15,338 bases of DNA from Rhizophlyctis rosea (taxonomy: Eukaryota; Chytridiomycota; Chytridiomycetes; Rhizophlyctidales; Rhizophlyctidaceae). The DNA is taken from the NCBI GenBank assembly GCA_027596075.1, contig JADGJC010000596.1, positions 1-15,338 on the forward strand, in the 5' to 3' direction. Both the position numbers and the translations under genes were made by a program. The notes below the pieces were generated by a model that had not been told where the DNA came from, did no database searches, and worked only from the letters and a program-made list of their open reading frames with translations. Shown piece by piece: positions 1 to 9,193 of this stretch; position 1 is the first letter of the stretch; the number at the start of each line of letters is the position of its first letter.

Positions 1-3000
1 ACTCCCACTCCGCCACCCCTCCTCCCCACTACTCTCCCCCTCCTCCTCCTCCTCAACCCTCTTAGCCAACTCAACCATCCGCCCCAACTTCCCAACCTCC
101 CTCCTCATCCTCCAAACCTCGAAAACCTTCTCAACCCTCTTCCCGACACCTTTCTTCTTCTCCGCTTCCCCAACCCCACTCAAATCCACCAACCCAACAC
201 CACCCGCAACGACCGCCGGCCCATCCACACGCCCACCGAGCTTCTTCTTCCCGCTCTTGATATTGGAGGGGAGCGTCACGGCGGGGACGAGGCGGAAGGT
301 GGCGTTGTTGGGCGTGGAGTCGTAGACGGATAGGTAATCGACGGGTTTTAGGGAGGCGAGGTGGGAGGGGAGGGGTTTGTGGGTTGTTGTTTGTTGGTTG
401 GCGAGGGATGATGAGTTGTTGGTGGAGGAGGTTTGGACGATGTGTTTGGCGAGGGTGCGCACGGTTGGGTGGTAGTGTTGCTGTGCGTGCGAACGGTTGG
501 GAGTTAGGGCGACCATCTGGTACGACAAAGCGGGAAGCTTCCTTACGCAAACGAAAATAGCCGAATGCCAAATGAAGAAATAACACGAACTTACCAAGAA
601 CAAACTCATCTCCCACAAACTCGTCGCGAACGGATTGCTCAACTCCGGATCATCCAAAAACGGTCTATAAATACCCGTACCCAACCGTCCCTCCGGATCC
701 AGCAACCCCTCCAACTTCGGGAACCTCTGCAAAGATGGTCAATCGAAAGCAAAATTAGCTTAGGTTCAAAACTACGCAAGGAACAAAACCTCATACAAAA
801 GAAAACACCCCCGTCCCCAAAACCCTTTCATGAGCCGCACCAAAAGCAAACGCAATGATACTCACAATAAACAAACTCCTAATCATACACAAAACCCCCA
901 AGGCACCCTCACTCCCCAACCCAACCCCAACCATCCCAACCCTCTTCACAAACGCCGCAACCCTCTCAACAGGAACCTGCTTCTTCTTCCAAAACATCAA
1001 CTCAAACCCCTTCAGCAGCAACTCAATCGTGCTCGTACTCTTGTCCTCGCCCTCCACATTGAATATATCGCTCTTCGGCGCATTCTTAATGTCGGATTCG
1101 CGGCGGGCGGTTTGGGACCGGGAGGGGACGGAGGAGAGGGAGAGGGAGGGGAGGGGGAGACGGAGGAGTTGGGCGTAGAAGGAGGTGTAGAAGGTTGTTA
1201 GGTCGAGGGTTAGGGCTTCGCCTGGGGTGGTGTGAAGTGAATGGGAGTGAACTTGCTTGTCGGAATGGATGATACCAAGGCGAAAGCATCAACAATCAGG
1301 ATACAGAAAAGAACACATACCTTGACCACTCAACAACTGAAACGCAGCAATAACACAATGGAAAGCACTCCGGGCTCTATCCTTCCGTCCCGCACCGCCT
1401 CCACCACCTCCACTCACCCCTCCCTCGCCATCCTGCTCGTCCCCATCCCCAGCCACAACGTCCACAAACTGCTTCTCACTGATAGTTTTGAGCGTCTCCA
1501 ACAAATCAGCGAAAAAGTCCACAGAAATCAAGTGCGCGAACCGCGCGAGACCTTCCAACACGGCGGGGATCAGGGGAGATGTAGGTGACGATTTAAGGAT
1601 GCGGAAGTAGGTTAGGAAGATGTATTTTAGGGTTTCGGTTTGCTATATGAAATGAAAATGATGATTGAGCGTTGTTGTAAAAATAAATGGCGCAAACGTC
1701 CACAGAACACTCACCCTCTTCTTGACCTCCTCCCGATCCACAACAGCCTCCGCCTCCCTCAACTCCTTCTCCACTTCCCTCTCCTTCTTCCCAACCTTCC
1801 TCATCTTCCTACTAACATGCTTATTACCCTCCTCCTTCTTCCTCTTCTTCCCAACCACCCCCTTATCTTCCTCCTCAACCCGTCCATCCGCACCCCCCTT
1901 CCCAACATCCCCAACCTTGACCCAAAGCAAACACCTCACTACCCCCTCCCGGACCTTGTACCCCCGCTCCTTGACGCCTTTCGCGATCATCTTGACGGCT
2001 TCAAGGGTGGCTTCGCCGGATTCGTCGTTGGCGAAGAGGGTGCAGAGGGAGGAGATGCAGAGCGTGGGGATTTGTGGGAGGGGGTGGGAGAGGGGGAGGA
2101 ACATCCGGGAGGTGATGGCGGTCATGAGGTTGAGGCGGAAGTTGAAGTGTGGGTGGGTGGTGAGGAGGGTGGTGAGGGCGTGGAGGGCGGTTAGGAGGAG
2201 AGGAGTTGTGGTGGGTGTTGGTTCGGATATGTGGGCTGTGTGGAAGGGCGCAGAATGAACGGATGCGGAATTGATGGTAGGACCGGAGTCAAAAGACGGA
2301 TACAACACAACGACGGGCATGATGAACTACAAAACAAACCTCGTACGGTGTTCTCCAAAACTTGTAAAAACTCCTGATAGTTCCTCAAAAGAGCCTGCTC
2401 ATACTCTCTAAGTTTCTTTACATCCTTCGAAACCTTCACCGCCTGCTCTTCCTCCGTCAAGGACCGTATCCGGTATCTGGAGACGCCATGATGTATGAGC
2501 GATCGATTCTTCGACTTCCGATAAGAAATAAAGCTCCACGAGCCAAATTCACTTACCCAGGAATGATATCCTTATAAACCGCCAACTGACTCAACAACGC
2601 CAATTGTTGAATTTTGAAATCCCTAGATTTCCCTACGTCGCGGAGGGTTTTGAGACTATTTAACTGCAAAAAGCATTTGGGGTCAAAAATTGTCCTTTAC
2701 GCCACGCAAAGCCTATCCATCGCGTCAAACATACGTGTAACTCCGGATCCTCAATCACCGAACTCGCGGCTTCTGCGAGCTTTTCCTGCGCTTCGATGCG
2801 TCGCTCGTGTTCAGACTTTGGTTCTTGAGGCGGCGGTTGTTCTTTTTTGGTTTTCTTTTTTGAAGGTTTGGCTTCGGGGATGGGGACGTCGGGTTCCGTT
2901 GTGGGCGATGTGGAGGGTTCTGCGGGTTCTACAAAATAACATGGCGATAGATGAGACTATGTTGTCGTTCCAACCGTGTGCCCAAGCCGCCTTTCAAGAA

Positions 3001-3968
3001 TCCGCCGTCCAACATTCAATATAGACACTCGGTTCAACGACCCACAACCGTAACACACGATCTCTCGCCACCCACCGGCGACCACCATTTCAAGTCAACG
3101 TAAAACAACATCCCTACAACACAACAACTCACCCTCCTTCTTCTCCTCCACAACATGCTTCACAACCTTCACCCTCCCATCCTCCATCTTAACCGGCAAT
3201 CGTTTACTCTCCTCCTCGACCTGAATCCACTCTTTCTTGACCTGTCTAGGTCTTGATTCATAGTCTACTTCGTCGTCGGAACCCGCGGCCTCGTCCTCTG
3301 ATGACGATGCGATATCTATGCCGCCTTTTGCGCGCATGATGGCGCGGGGTCCTTCGAGGATTTCATTTCTGGCGGGCAGAGATTTATGGTTAGTGAATTG
3401 CAGATTGTTTGTCGAAGTGTCATTTGGCCAGTGAGCAATCCCCGCCTTTGCCGTTCACTAAAACTCACTACCACGCCCAACTCCATTTATTTCCCGCCGC
3501 TTCTCTCCTCACCAAACCACTCACGATCCGTTCGCTAAAGCTCACGCACTGTGTTGCGTTTACGCTGAAAGAGAATGTGCGCTACGCGCACTTGGAGCTC
3601 GCGAAGCTCGCGATCCGTTCGCGATAAATCGCTCACTACCTCACCCCACCATCACGCTTCGCGTACCCTCCGAAACCCACTCACCCACCCCCGAACACCA
3701 CCCAAAACCCACCAAAGAATACATACTTAACAAGAGACTCTGGATTGAGATTGCGCAAGAAAGCGGTATGATTTCCATACTCCTCAAAGAGGGCCAAATC
3801 CTCATCCGAGACAATGATATCCTCGTCGTCTATGGGTTGAGGGAGGGAAGGCGTTTTGACGGTCTAGAGGTTGATTTTTTTGGCAGAATGTGAGCGGCAT
3901 GTACAACTGCGTGCTGCCAGGATGAAGTGAAGCAACAGTACCTTCCGCCAATTAGACTTTTTGCGCAT
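1..3968 (-). CDS. NOC3: Nucleolar complex protein 3 homologue, 11 exons, C-terminus beyond window
   Basis: Noc3 proteins work in the nucleolus and nucleus with Noc2 in maturation and export of pre-60S ribosomal particles, and yeast Noc3 also has a replication-initiation role. Spliced exons (minus strand): 3968-3942, 3863-3727, 3368-3133, 2928-2735, 2663-2557, 2476-2340, 2235-1715, 1642-1321, 1221-866, 726-595 and 480-1. All phases agree, giving 883 codons with no stop. Seen in order: short basic start MRKKSNWRK; acidic stretch with VDYESRPR and LPVKMEDGR; the NOC3p core across exons 5-6 with DIIPGYRIRSLTEEE and LREYEQALLRNYQEFLQ; HFNFRLNLM in exon 7, then a very basic Lys/Arg run; AVLEGLARFAHLISVDFF in exon 8; and a CBF/Mak21-type region in exons 9-11 (WEMSLFLQHYHPTVRTLAKH). 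It is already longer than yeast Noc3 (about 660 residues). The tail is Glu-rich and still open at base 1. The exon 11 acceptor is the least certain junction. Identification is firm. Confidence 0.93.
3369..3726 (-). other. Long second intron of the NOC3 homologue
   Basis: This 358-nt intron lies between donor GTATGT and an acceptor ending GCCCGCCAG. It joins codon halves AA and A, so the reading frame is kept exactly. The other NOC3 introns found here are roughly 70-205 nt, so this one is the outlier. Its middle (about 3525-3640) holds a cluster of GC-rich palindromes and short repeats not seen elsewhere in the window, which suggests an insertion enlarged it. Confidence 0.75.
3525..3640. repeat. 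Cluster of short palindromes and direct repeats inside the NOC3 intron
   Basis: Directly visible elements: GTGCGC-TAC-GCGCAC (3577-3591), a perfect 6-bp stem with a 3-nt loop; AGCTCGCGA twice in tandem (3596-3613); TCGCGA at 3608-3613 and again at 3619-3624 with five bases between; the 11-mer GATCCGTTCGC at 3525-3535 and 3612-3622; and CTCACTACC at 3464-3472 and 3632-3640. The outer repeat copies bracket the palindromes. No coding capacity is seen. It may be a small non-autonomous palindromic element, but a family needs more than one copy, and only this one is in the window. Confidence 0.6.
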
Positions 3969-4813
3969 CTTTGCTGTAGAGTGGGCTGATGCTTATATGA
4001 CAGGCGGGTGAGAAGTGATATTATCGGTTTGTTTAAGTGTCGAGGTCCGGCAAGGGAGTGGTATATATATTCAATTGCGAGACGCGAACGAGGGTAGTGA
4101 CTCTATGCACCGTAAGCTAACGAACGATACGTGCTCCGACTGCTACTGTCCACCCACTCTTTGGACACACAAAGTGCCTATTGCGTGTCAACAAAGTGGA
4201 CGAAATGGGCTTGGAAGAGGAGTCTCAATTTCTCAAAGATAGCCTTTGCTGTGAGTTGGGAGCGCGCTGCCCCAAAAATAATTCACGGTGTGAACAGTGG
4301 CTTGGAGTGGCGTTGCACAGCCATAATATGGAGGCACAGTATTACAACACGCGAGGGTCCAATGGGTCCAATCGGCTATCGGGACGATCGTCATTTGGTC
4401 CGCGTGCAAGGGTCCTTTTTCAAGGTTGAGTGACTCGAGTCTTGAGTCTTGACCCTTGCCGGGACCCACCGCGACCCTGCTACACCCGATGATGGCAACT
4501 GTACAGCCGAGGTATTCCCCCCCAAACAAACAACATTACAAATACGCACAACACACATAGTGTCACCCCGCACATCCCATATTTTTGACTCATAAGGGAC
4601 AAAGCACCTCGCCTTCACTATCGTACAAAAAGTCCCCTCTCAAGCTTGATTCCACTGAAGCTGTACCCAAACTCGCTCACAAAAGTTTACAAGAGCTACC
4701 ACTCGTGTTCAATTGAAACGATCCTCAAGTAAACCCCTGGACCCTTTTGCATAACATTCTATCACATAATATAGCCTCGCGCCTCCCTCTCGCTCCTATA
4801 AAAGACCCCAACC
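3969..4813. other. Divergent upstream region between NOC3 and the 4814 gene
   Basis: This stretch of 845 bases has no convincing gene. The few open frames inside it overlap one another on both strands and show no recognisable motif or splice pattern. It must carry the promoters of both flanking genes. A TATATATA stretch at 4062-4069 lies about 95 nt upstream of the NOC3 start and is a possible TATA element. Around 4345-4500 there are small sequence echoes: a 9-nt unit (GGTCCAATG) repeated once near 4357-4373, GAGTCTT twice near 4437-4450, and the palindrome GACTCGAGTC. None is long enough to name. Confidence 0.5.
4797..4804 (+). promoter_or_regulatory. TATA-like box close to the 4814 start codon
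   Basis: TATAAAAG is a textbook TATA sequence but ends only 9 nt before the ATG at 4814. If it works at the usual 25-30 nt spacing, transcription would begin just inside the reading frame and the first ATG would be lost. It is either chance or a sign that translation can start further in, the next in-frame Met being in SMHHQHP. Confidence 0.35.
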
Positions 4814-5404
4814 ATGTCCACCGGCCTCCCACCCTCCACCTCCCACTCTACGACAACCAACCCACCCAACACCCCGCTCACCGCATCCGACCCCGACGCA
4901 TCCTCACCAACTGACACCAATTCTCATGAACAACAACACCAATCCCTGTTCCAAAAACTCATTTCCCTCCTTCCCTTTCGCCTAAACTCATCCTCCTCCT
5001 CCAACCCCTCCTCCGCCTCCTCCTCCCGTTCAACTTCCTCCGCTTCGCTCTCTTCCTCCCAACCACCAACAAACACCTCCATGCACCACCAACACCCAAC
5101 ACACTTCCCACAACATCCTCACTACACCCACCACCATTCTCCTCCCTCCACCACTTCCTCCATCGTCGCTCTCGCTGGCGATGCCGCCGGGCATGCCCTA
5201 GACGTTGCTGCGAGGGGTACTGCCAAGGTGGTGGATGCTGTTGATGGATGGAATGGTGAAAGTGCTGGAAGTGGTGGAAGTGGTGAAAGTGGTGCTGCTG
5301 GTGATGGAGCGCCTCCTCGCGCTGAGGATGTTGTGCAGACTGGGTTTAGATTCGTGAGACCGAGTGAGGTTACGTCTGAGGAGGTCTTGGATCGCTATTA
5401 TTAG
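4814..5404 (+). CDS. Ser/Thr/Pro/His-rich protein of unknown function (196 aa)
   Basis: This is a single uninterrupted frame from an ATG with A at -3 to a TAG stop. Residues 1-115 are low complexity, with long serine runs, then a His/Pro/Gln/Thr stretch with HHQHP, HPHY and HHH. Residues about 115-140 look ordered and alanine-rich (VALAGDAAGHALDVAARGTA). A Gly/Ser/Glu linker follows, and the protein ends in a conserved-looking tail, GFRFVRPSEVTSEEVLDRYY. There is no signal peptide, membrane segment or catalytic motif, and I do not recognise the family. Codon choice supports coding: the 5' half uses almost only C-ending codons, the 3' half G/T-ending ones, as in other genes here. If the TAG were read, the frame would stay open about 22 more codons to a TGA near 5470. 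It is convergent with the phosphatase gene. Confidence 0.65.
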   Translation: MSTGLPPSTSHSTTTNPPNTPLTASDPDASSPTDTNSHEQQHQSLFQKLISLLPFRLNSSSSSNPSSASSSRSTSSASLSSSQPPTNTSMHHQHPTHFPQHPHYTHHHSPPSTTSSIVALAGDAAGHALDVAARGTAKVVDAVDGWNGESAGSGGSGESGAAGDGAPPRAEDVVQTGFRFVRPSEVTSEEVLDRYY

Positions 5405-5779
5405 TTGGGGATTGGTCGAGGGTTGTATTGGTTGGTGTACGGAGGGATGAAGGGTGGGGTGGGGGGTTGAGGGATGAGTTTTGGGTCGTGTTGGTGGTTT
5501 GTTGCCTTTTATCGTAAGAGATGGTAGTTTGTAACGGTAGGTATGCTCGTACGCAGTAGAGTGTCAAGCGGTCGAAAATAAAACAGCCAGTCGGCACTCG
5601 CACTCAGATGATGTTGCTTTCGGAATGGGGATGCGAAGTGATCAACACCTCGCTCAGGCCTTAGCGGCACACGCCCCATCCCATGATGACTACGTATTAC
5701 AGCACATACACAGCACTTGATATATAGATACAAACATGTTGCACGGCTACACTACTCCCCGATCCCACAATTCTCAATC
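5405..5779. other. Convergent 3' region between the 4814 gene and the phosphatase
   Basis: This 375-base gap lies between two genes that run toward each other. The first 100 bases are extremely G-rich and C-poor on the plus strand (5401-5460 holds 30 G and 2 C). No gene is seen. Confidence 0.6.
5577..5582 (+). terminator. AATAAA polyadenylation signal candidate
   Basis: The hexamer AATAAA lies 173 nt past the stop codon of the 4814 gene on the same strand. It fits a fungal 3'-end signal, though fungi use this hexamer loosely. Confidence 0.35.
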
Positions 5780-6985
5780 TCAGGTCAGCTTCACCCGCCT
5801 ACCCGGATATAGGGCATAGACGTCGTCCTGCTCAATCTCGAGTGCGCCCATCTTCCCGTACAGCGCCCTCGAAATACCGAGGTCAATCAAAAGCAGCCGC
5901 CCTTGGCAACGAGGCAGGATGAAGCCGCTCTCCTGAATTGTATGCCCCACGGCAACCCGCTTGATGGACTGTGTATACAACGTTAATCATCAATGGGACG
6001 GAATTTTTCAAGTTTATTCAACATAACCCTTACCGGGTTGTATCGAATCAGTTCGTCGATGATGGCGCAAGCTTCGGCTTCCGAACCGATGGCTAGTCCT
6101 CGAAACCAAAGGGGCCCGTCGCTACCCGACAGCAAATCGTCTTTAAAGCGCACAGTCGGATCCGTTGCCATGAGGCGTTGATGTGCAACGCTGTTTAGGA
6201 GTCTCAGACTTCGCACGTACTTTGGCGAAATGCTATCAATAATGTTTTGTTAGGGATGGCGACCAGGCAAATGATGATCATGCTCAGAACTCGCAATCTT
6301 ACCCTCCGTGCAGAAACAAAGTACCCTGCTCAATCGCCAAGATGTCCTTTTGCCGTATCCAAGCGCCAAGAAAACCATGAGGACTCCAGGCCTGTCGACG
6401 GTGTTCCTCGCTCCGGAAGGATGGCAAGTCTTTGGACCAGCGATGGTATCCGCCGAGCTGCATAATCTCATGATTTCCAAGGAGGACGATCACCTAGTTT
6501 GTCAACGGCATCAGGGAGGTATATGTCAATCCAGCAAAGACTGCAATTTGACGAACCTGTCCTCCTGCCAACGCCGCCTGGGCTTCCAACAGTTGCAACC
6601 TCCTCACCACCAGCAGGGTATCCGGCCCCCGGTCCGTAATGTCGCCCTGATGAAGCTTTTATCAGCAACTGCCATTAGAAGTCTGCCAAGCCAGGAAACA
6701 GATACGTACACAAAAGACCACCACGGATGTCCCCCCTATCTACTTGCCCTTTACATCGACCAACCCAGTCATCGCCAGTCCAATTGTGAGTTGGGCAAAA
6801 TCCCCATGAATGTCGCCAAAGGCGATAAGGCGCGGGGATGGGGACGGAGAGGGAGAGGGGGAGGAAGAGGTGCGGGATGTTGGGAATGGGGAGATTACTG
6901 CGGTGGTGGCGGCACGGAAGGTGGTAAATTTAGGGGACGAGGGGGAAGGGTCGTTTGCAAAATGTAATGTAAATTGAGAAAACAT
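5780..6985 (-). CDS. Shewanella-like (calcineurin-type) protein phosphatase, in-frame TAG at codon 82
   Basis: This is a metal-dependent Ser/Thr/Tyr phosphatase of the bacterial-like PPP branch. Exons (minus): 6985-6710, 6646-6557, 6493-6303, 6232-6034 and 5968-5780, phases consistent, 945 nt to TGA. Seen in order: a Ser/Pro repeat near residues 38-51 after a start that could be an organelle presequence; GDIHGD at 57; GDITDRGPD at 93; LLGNHE around 127; LFLHGG then I-SPKY near 184; GPLWFRGLA; and VAVGHT at 257-262. These are the family's metal and catalytic motifs in the usual order. Codon 82 (6742-6740) is TAG, directly before IGG, where relatives carry Trp in a W-x-GG stretch. Splicing it out fails: GTAGAT as donor does not match the phase of the next exon and would delete the strand before GDITDRG. 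So the gene is either newly inactivated or reads the TAG. Exon 1 could also begin further upstream. Confidence 0.85.
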
Positions 6986-7380
6986 GGTAAGCAAGTCCCA
7001 AAAGCAAGTAGCAGCTCACAGCATGTGCATTCTCCTGCATGCAATTACGCGCTGCTTTCCACTGGGAATGGGCGGAATTACAATAGTCGTTGCGACTGGT
7101 GTGGTGTTATTATGTTCGGTACATTCATCGTCATGGAGACATAGAGAATTGAGCACAGCAAGTTCATCGAGGTCATGTCCCTTTAAACCCAATCGCACCG
7201 GGCCTGGGCAATCGCCGTCGTTTGCCCTTCTCTCCCAATTCTCATCTGCTTCCCCTAAATTTCGCCTTGATCGCGAACACACCTCACCTTGAATGCCACA
7301 CAATTACTTTTGCACGTGGATCCTTTCCTTTCTTGTTTTTGGATGATCCTTTGTCTCTCCCTACTACTAAGCGAATCTCG

Positions 7381-7399
7381 TTAGCGTTTTCAACGCTAA
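7381..7399. repeat. Perfect 8-bp hairpin
   Basis: TTAGCGTT-TTC-AACGCTAA forms a perfect stem of eight pairs around a three-base loop. It stands in non-coding sequence with no T-run after it, so it is unlikely to be a bacterial-type terminator. Function unknown. Confidence 0.55.
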
Positions 7400-7746
7400 T
7401 CCCCCATCATCGACGTGGGTAAGGCATGACTCACCGAGTGGAGAAGGGCAAGCCACGGGACATAGGCATTTGGAGGAGAACCCAAGGGTATGATGAACAA
7501 GCTCACGTGGATGTGGGAGGAGGTGGGACATCTCCCGTTTCAAAGATGAAAACTATAAGCACTGATGCATTCGATTTGGTTTGTACTTTCCCTCAAATGG
7601 AATGAAGTGAGTTGCTTGCCGACCTCTGACACCGTCCAAATGTGGGTATACACTCTGTATCATAACCACAGCATCAGCACAAGCAAAGAACTGCACCATG
7701 ATACACCAAAAAGATATTGAAAACCGCATATTGATTTGCTTACCTT

Positions 7747-7947
7747 TCATCCTCCGTAGCCACCTTTCCGCATACTCTGCATAAGCACTGCAATCCCGCT
7801 CTGCATCTCAGATCCAGGCTGCGCATGCAAGGCTCTCTCGAAAATCTCATCTCTATTCTACCCATCTCCAAACTTCCCCGCCAGCGACAGCTTTTTGCCA
7901 ACATTGTCTCCCTTTAAAAAACCAGTTACGTGAAAGGCAGCAAACAT
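7747..7947 (-). pseudogene. Short frame of 67 codons interrupted by one TAG, unknown product
   Basis: On the minus strand a frame opens at ATG 7947 (MFAAFHVTGFLKGDNVGKKL) and continues to TGA at 7747, apart from one TAG at codon 30 (7860-7858). The part after the TAG (NRDEIFERALHAQ, later MQSGIAVLMQSM and KGGYGG) has the charged/hydrophobic alternation of real protein, probably helical. A canonical donor, GTAAGC, begins just past the end, so other frames could be used instead. I do not recognise the family. It could be a relic, the last exon of a gene with unseen upstream exons, or chance. Confidence 0.25.
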
Positions 7948-8478
7948 CCATTATATGGTCCCTGTTGTGAAGAGTTTTGTCAATTTTGCTGAGGCAGTCC
8001 CTTGGAAGGAGGGTACGTTTTGTAGCATTAGATCAGCCTTTTTCGAACGTACACGCCGAAGAGTCGATATCTGCTTTCGAGCGAAGCAACGAGACACACT
8101 GGCTAGATGCTCCGAGTACATTGGACATAGTGGATATGCATCACCGAGATCTACCCCACAAGGAGAGACGTACGAACAGGCACTCTGGAGGAGATAGCCC
8201 ATTGACAGGACTTGATAGGCCAATGAAGGAAAGTGTTCAGCTGTTGGAGCGATAGACCAATTACATAGGAGTAACCGATGAAATTCATGTGGATTGCCAA
8301 CTTCCATATCAAATCGAATCTGTCTTTCCCTCACTGCATGTCGCTATTTTGACAAGACAGATGGTTCCACCCTTGCCCAAGCAGCTGACTTGTTTGAAGA
8401 TCTGACACACATCCTTTGCATGCATGATATAAAGATATGATGAATATTTACAATGCATTCTGATGGAGATACACTCCT

Positions 8479-8763
8479 TCACCACTCGCCCAACACAATC
8501 CTCCTCCACCACCTCTCCAGCACAACCATCAAGTACAAGCACGAACCAATAATGCCCCCAACCTCAAGCCCAACCCACAACAACCGTAACAGCATTCTCC
8601 CCATCGCTCGAAGCTCAGCAGCGGATGATTCATAGGAGTGATAGCAAGCAAATGCGAACAGAGCAAGCACGAAGGCGGAAAGGGCTTGGGTTTTCACCCA
8701 ATTCCAGTACTGAGCTTCGCGAGCTTGTTGCTGCCGACGTCGGCGAGGGTTCGGTCGGACCAT
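8479..8763 (-). CDS. Small membrane protein with two predicted helices (94 aa)
   Basis: This is a single-exon frame from ATG at 8763 to TGA. The first 15 residues are strongly basic (RPNPRRRRQQQ). A hydrophobic segment follows at about 27-43 (LSAFVLALFAFACYHSY), then a short loop with SSAAELRAMGR, then a second at about 57-82 (LLRLLWVGLEVGGIIGSCLY onward). It ends in a basic/aromatic tail, ERWWRRIVLGEW. A positive N-terminus followed by a helical hairpin suggests an internal-membrane protein, for example in ER or mitochondrion, but no family can be named. It has no intron. The opposite strand carries only shorter frames. The hydropathy pattern and the stop-free span are the only support. Confidence 0.5.
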   Translation of the reverse strand: MVRPNPRRRRQQQAREAQYWNWVKTQALSAFVLALFAFACYHSYESSAAELRAMGRMLLRLLWVGLEVGGIIGSCLYLMVVLERWWRRIVLGEW

Positions 8764-9193
8764 TGACGAGTAATGATTTTTTTTGTTGGTGTTGAATCGG
8801 TCCTTATGAAGATTTGAGAAGGTATTGCTGCGGTGATATCTGATTGCGAGTAAACCTTAATCAATCGAAGTGGCGGGTGTTCAGCAGCTACCCATCTCGA
8901 ATGGTATGACAAAAGGAATCTCGCAGTAGTCTTACCCAAATGGTACAGAATATTTGTCAAGAACATTCTCTACTTGATAGTGAGCTTACCTTGAGACTAG
9001 TCGCGATGTTTGTGAGTTTGTGTGAAGGAGATGCTTTTACTGCTTTTGCACGGGAGTGTTGGGTTTGTTCCCATTCCCACCCAACTCACGCACAGTCTCC
9101 TCGCCTCCGAGAAATAAGCCAGCCTGGTGTGGCTTGCGACACCACTGCAGTACCATGTCCGGTATGACGGACAGTTATCGTTCTGTCACCAAA
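8764..9193. other. Intergenic region, nothing recognised
   Basis: These 430 bases lie between the small membrane protein and the 3' end of the broken TPR-linked gene. A minus-strand frame (8966-8694) overlaps the membrane-protein start without splice support or motifs, and short plus-strand frames look random. No RNA gene or clear regulatory site is seen. Confidence 0.45.

Larger units (their letters stand above)
6986..8478. other. Gene-poor region with one short interrupted frame
   Basis: This interval of almost 1.5 kb lies upstream of the phosphatase gene. Open frames occur on both strands (for example minus 7016-7303, plus 7977-8255, minus 7951-8334) but overlap each other, have no consistent splice joints and match no family I know. 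The two items worth naming, a hairpin at 7381-7399 and a short frame at 7747-7947, are listed separately. The phosphatase promoter should lie in the left end, and I see no clear TATA box there. Confidence 0.5.

Noticed and set aside
1640..2258. Long plus-strand frames opposite NOC3 exon 7
   Set aside because: They are shadows of the skewed composition. The minus strand gives a family match with consistent splice phases, and the plus frames contain only Pro/Leu/Ser or Gly/Glu runs.
2191..2460. Apparent frameshift in NOC3 after ENTVR
   Set aside because: A 104-nt intron (2339-2236, donor GTTTGT, acceptor CACACAG) restores the frame exactly and joins conserved regions, so no mutation is needed.
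4015..4529. Overlapping short frames on both strands
   Set aside because: They have no motif, no splice support and no codon-style signal. The region sits where two divergent promoters are expected.
7951..8334. Minus-strand frame of 127 codons and the overlapping plus-strand frame at 7977-8255
   Set aside because: Both are open, neither shows recognisable motifs, hydropathy pattern or junctions, and they contradict each other. Open length alone is not enough here.
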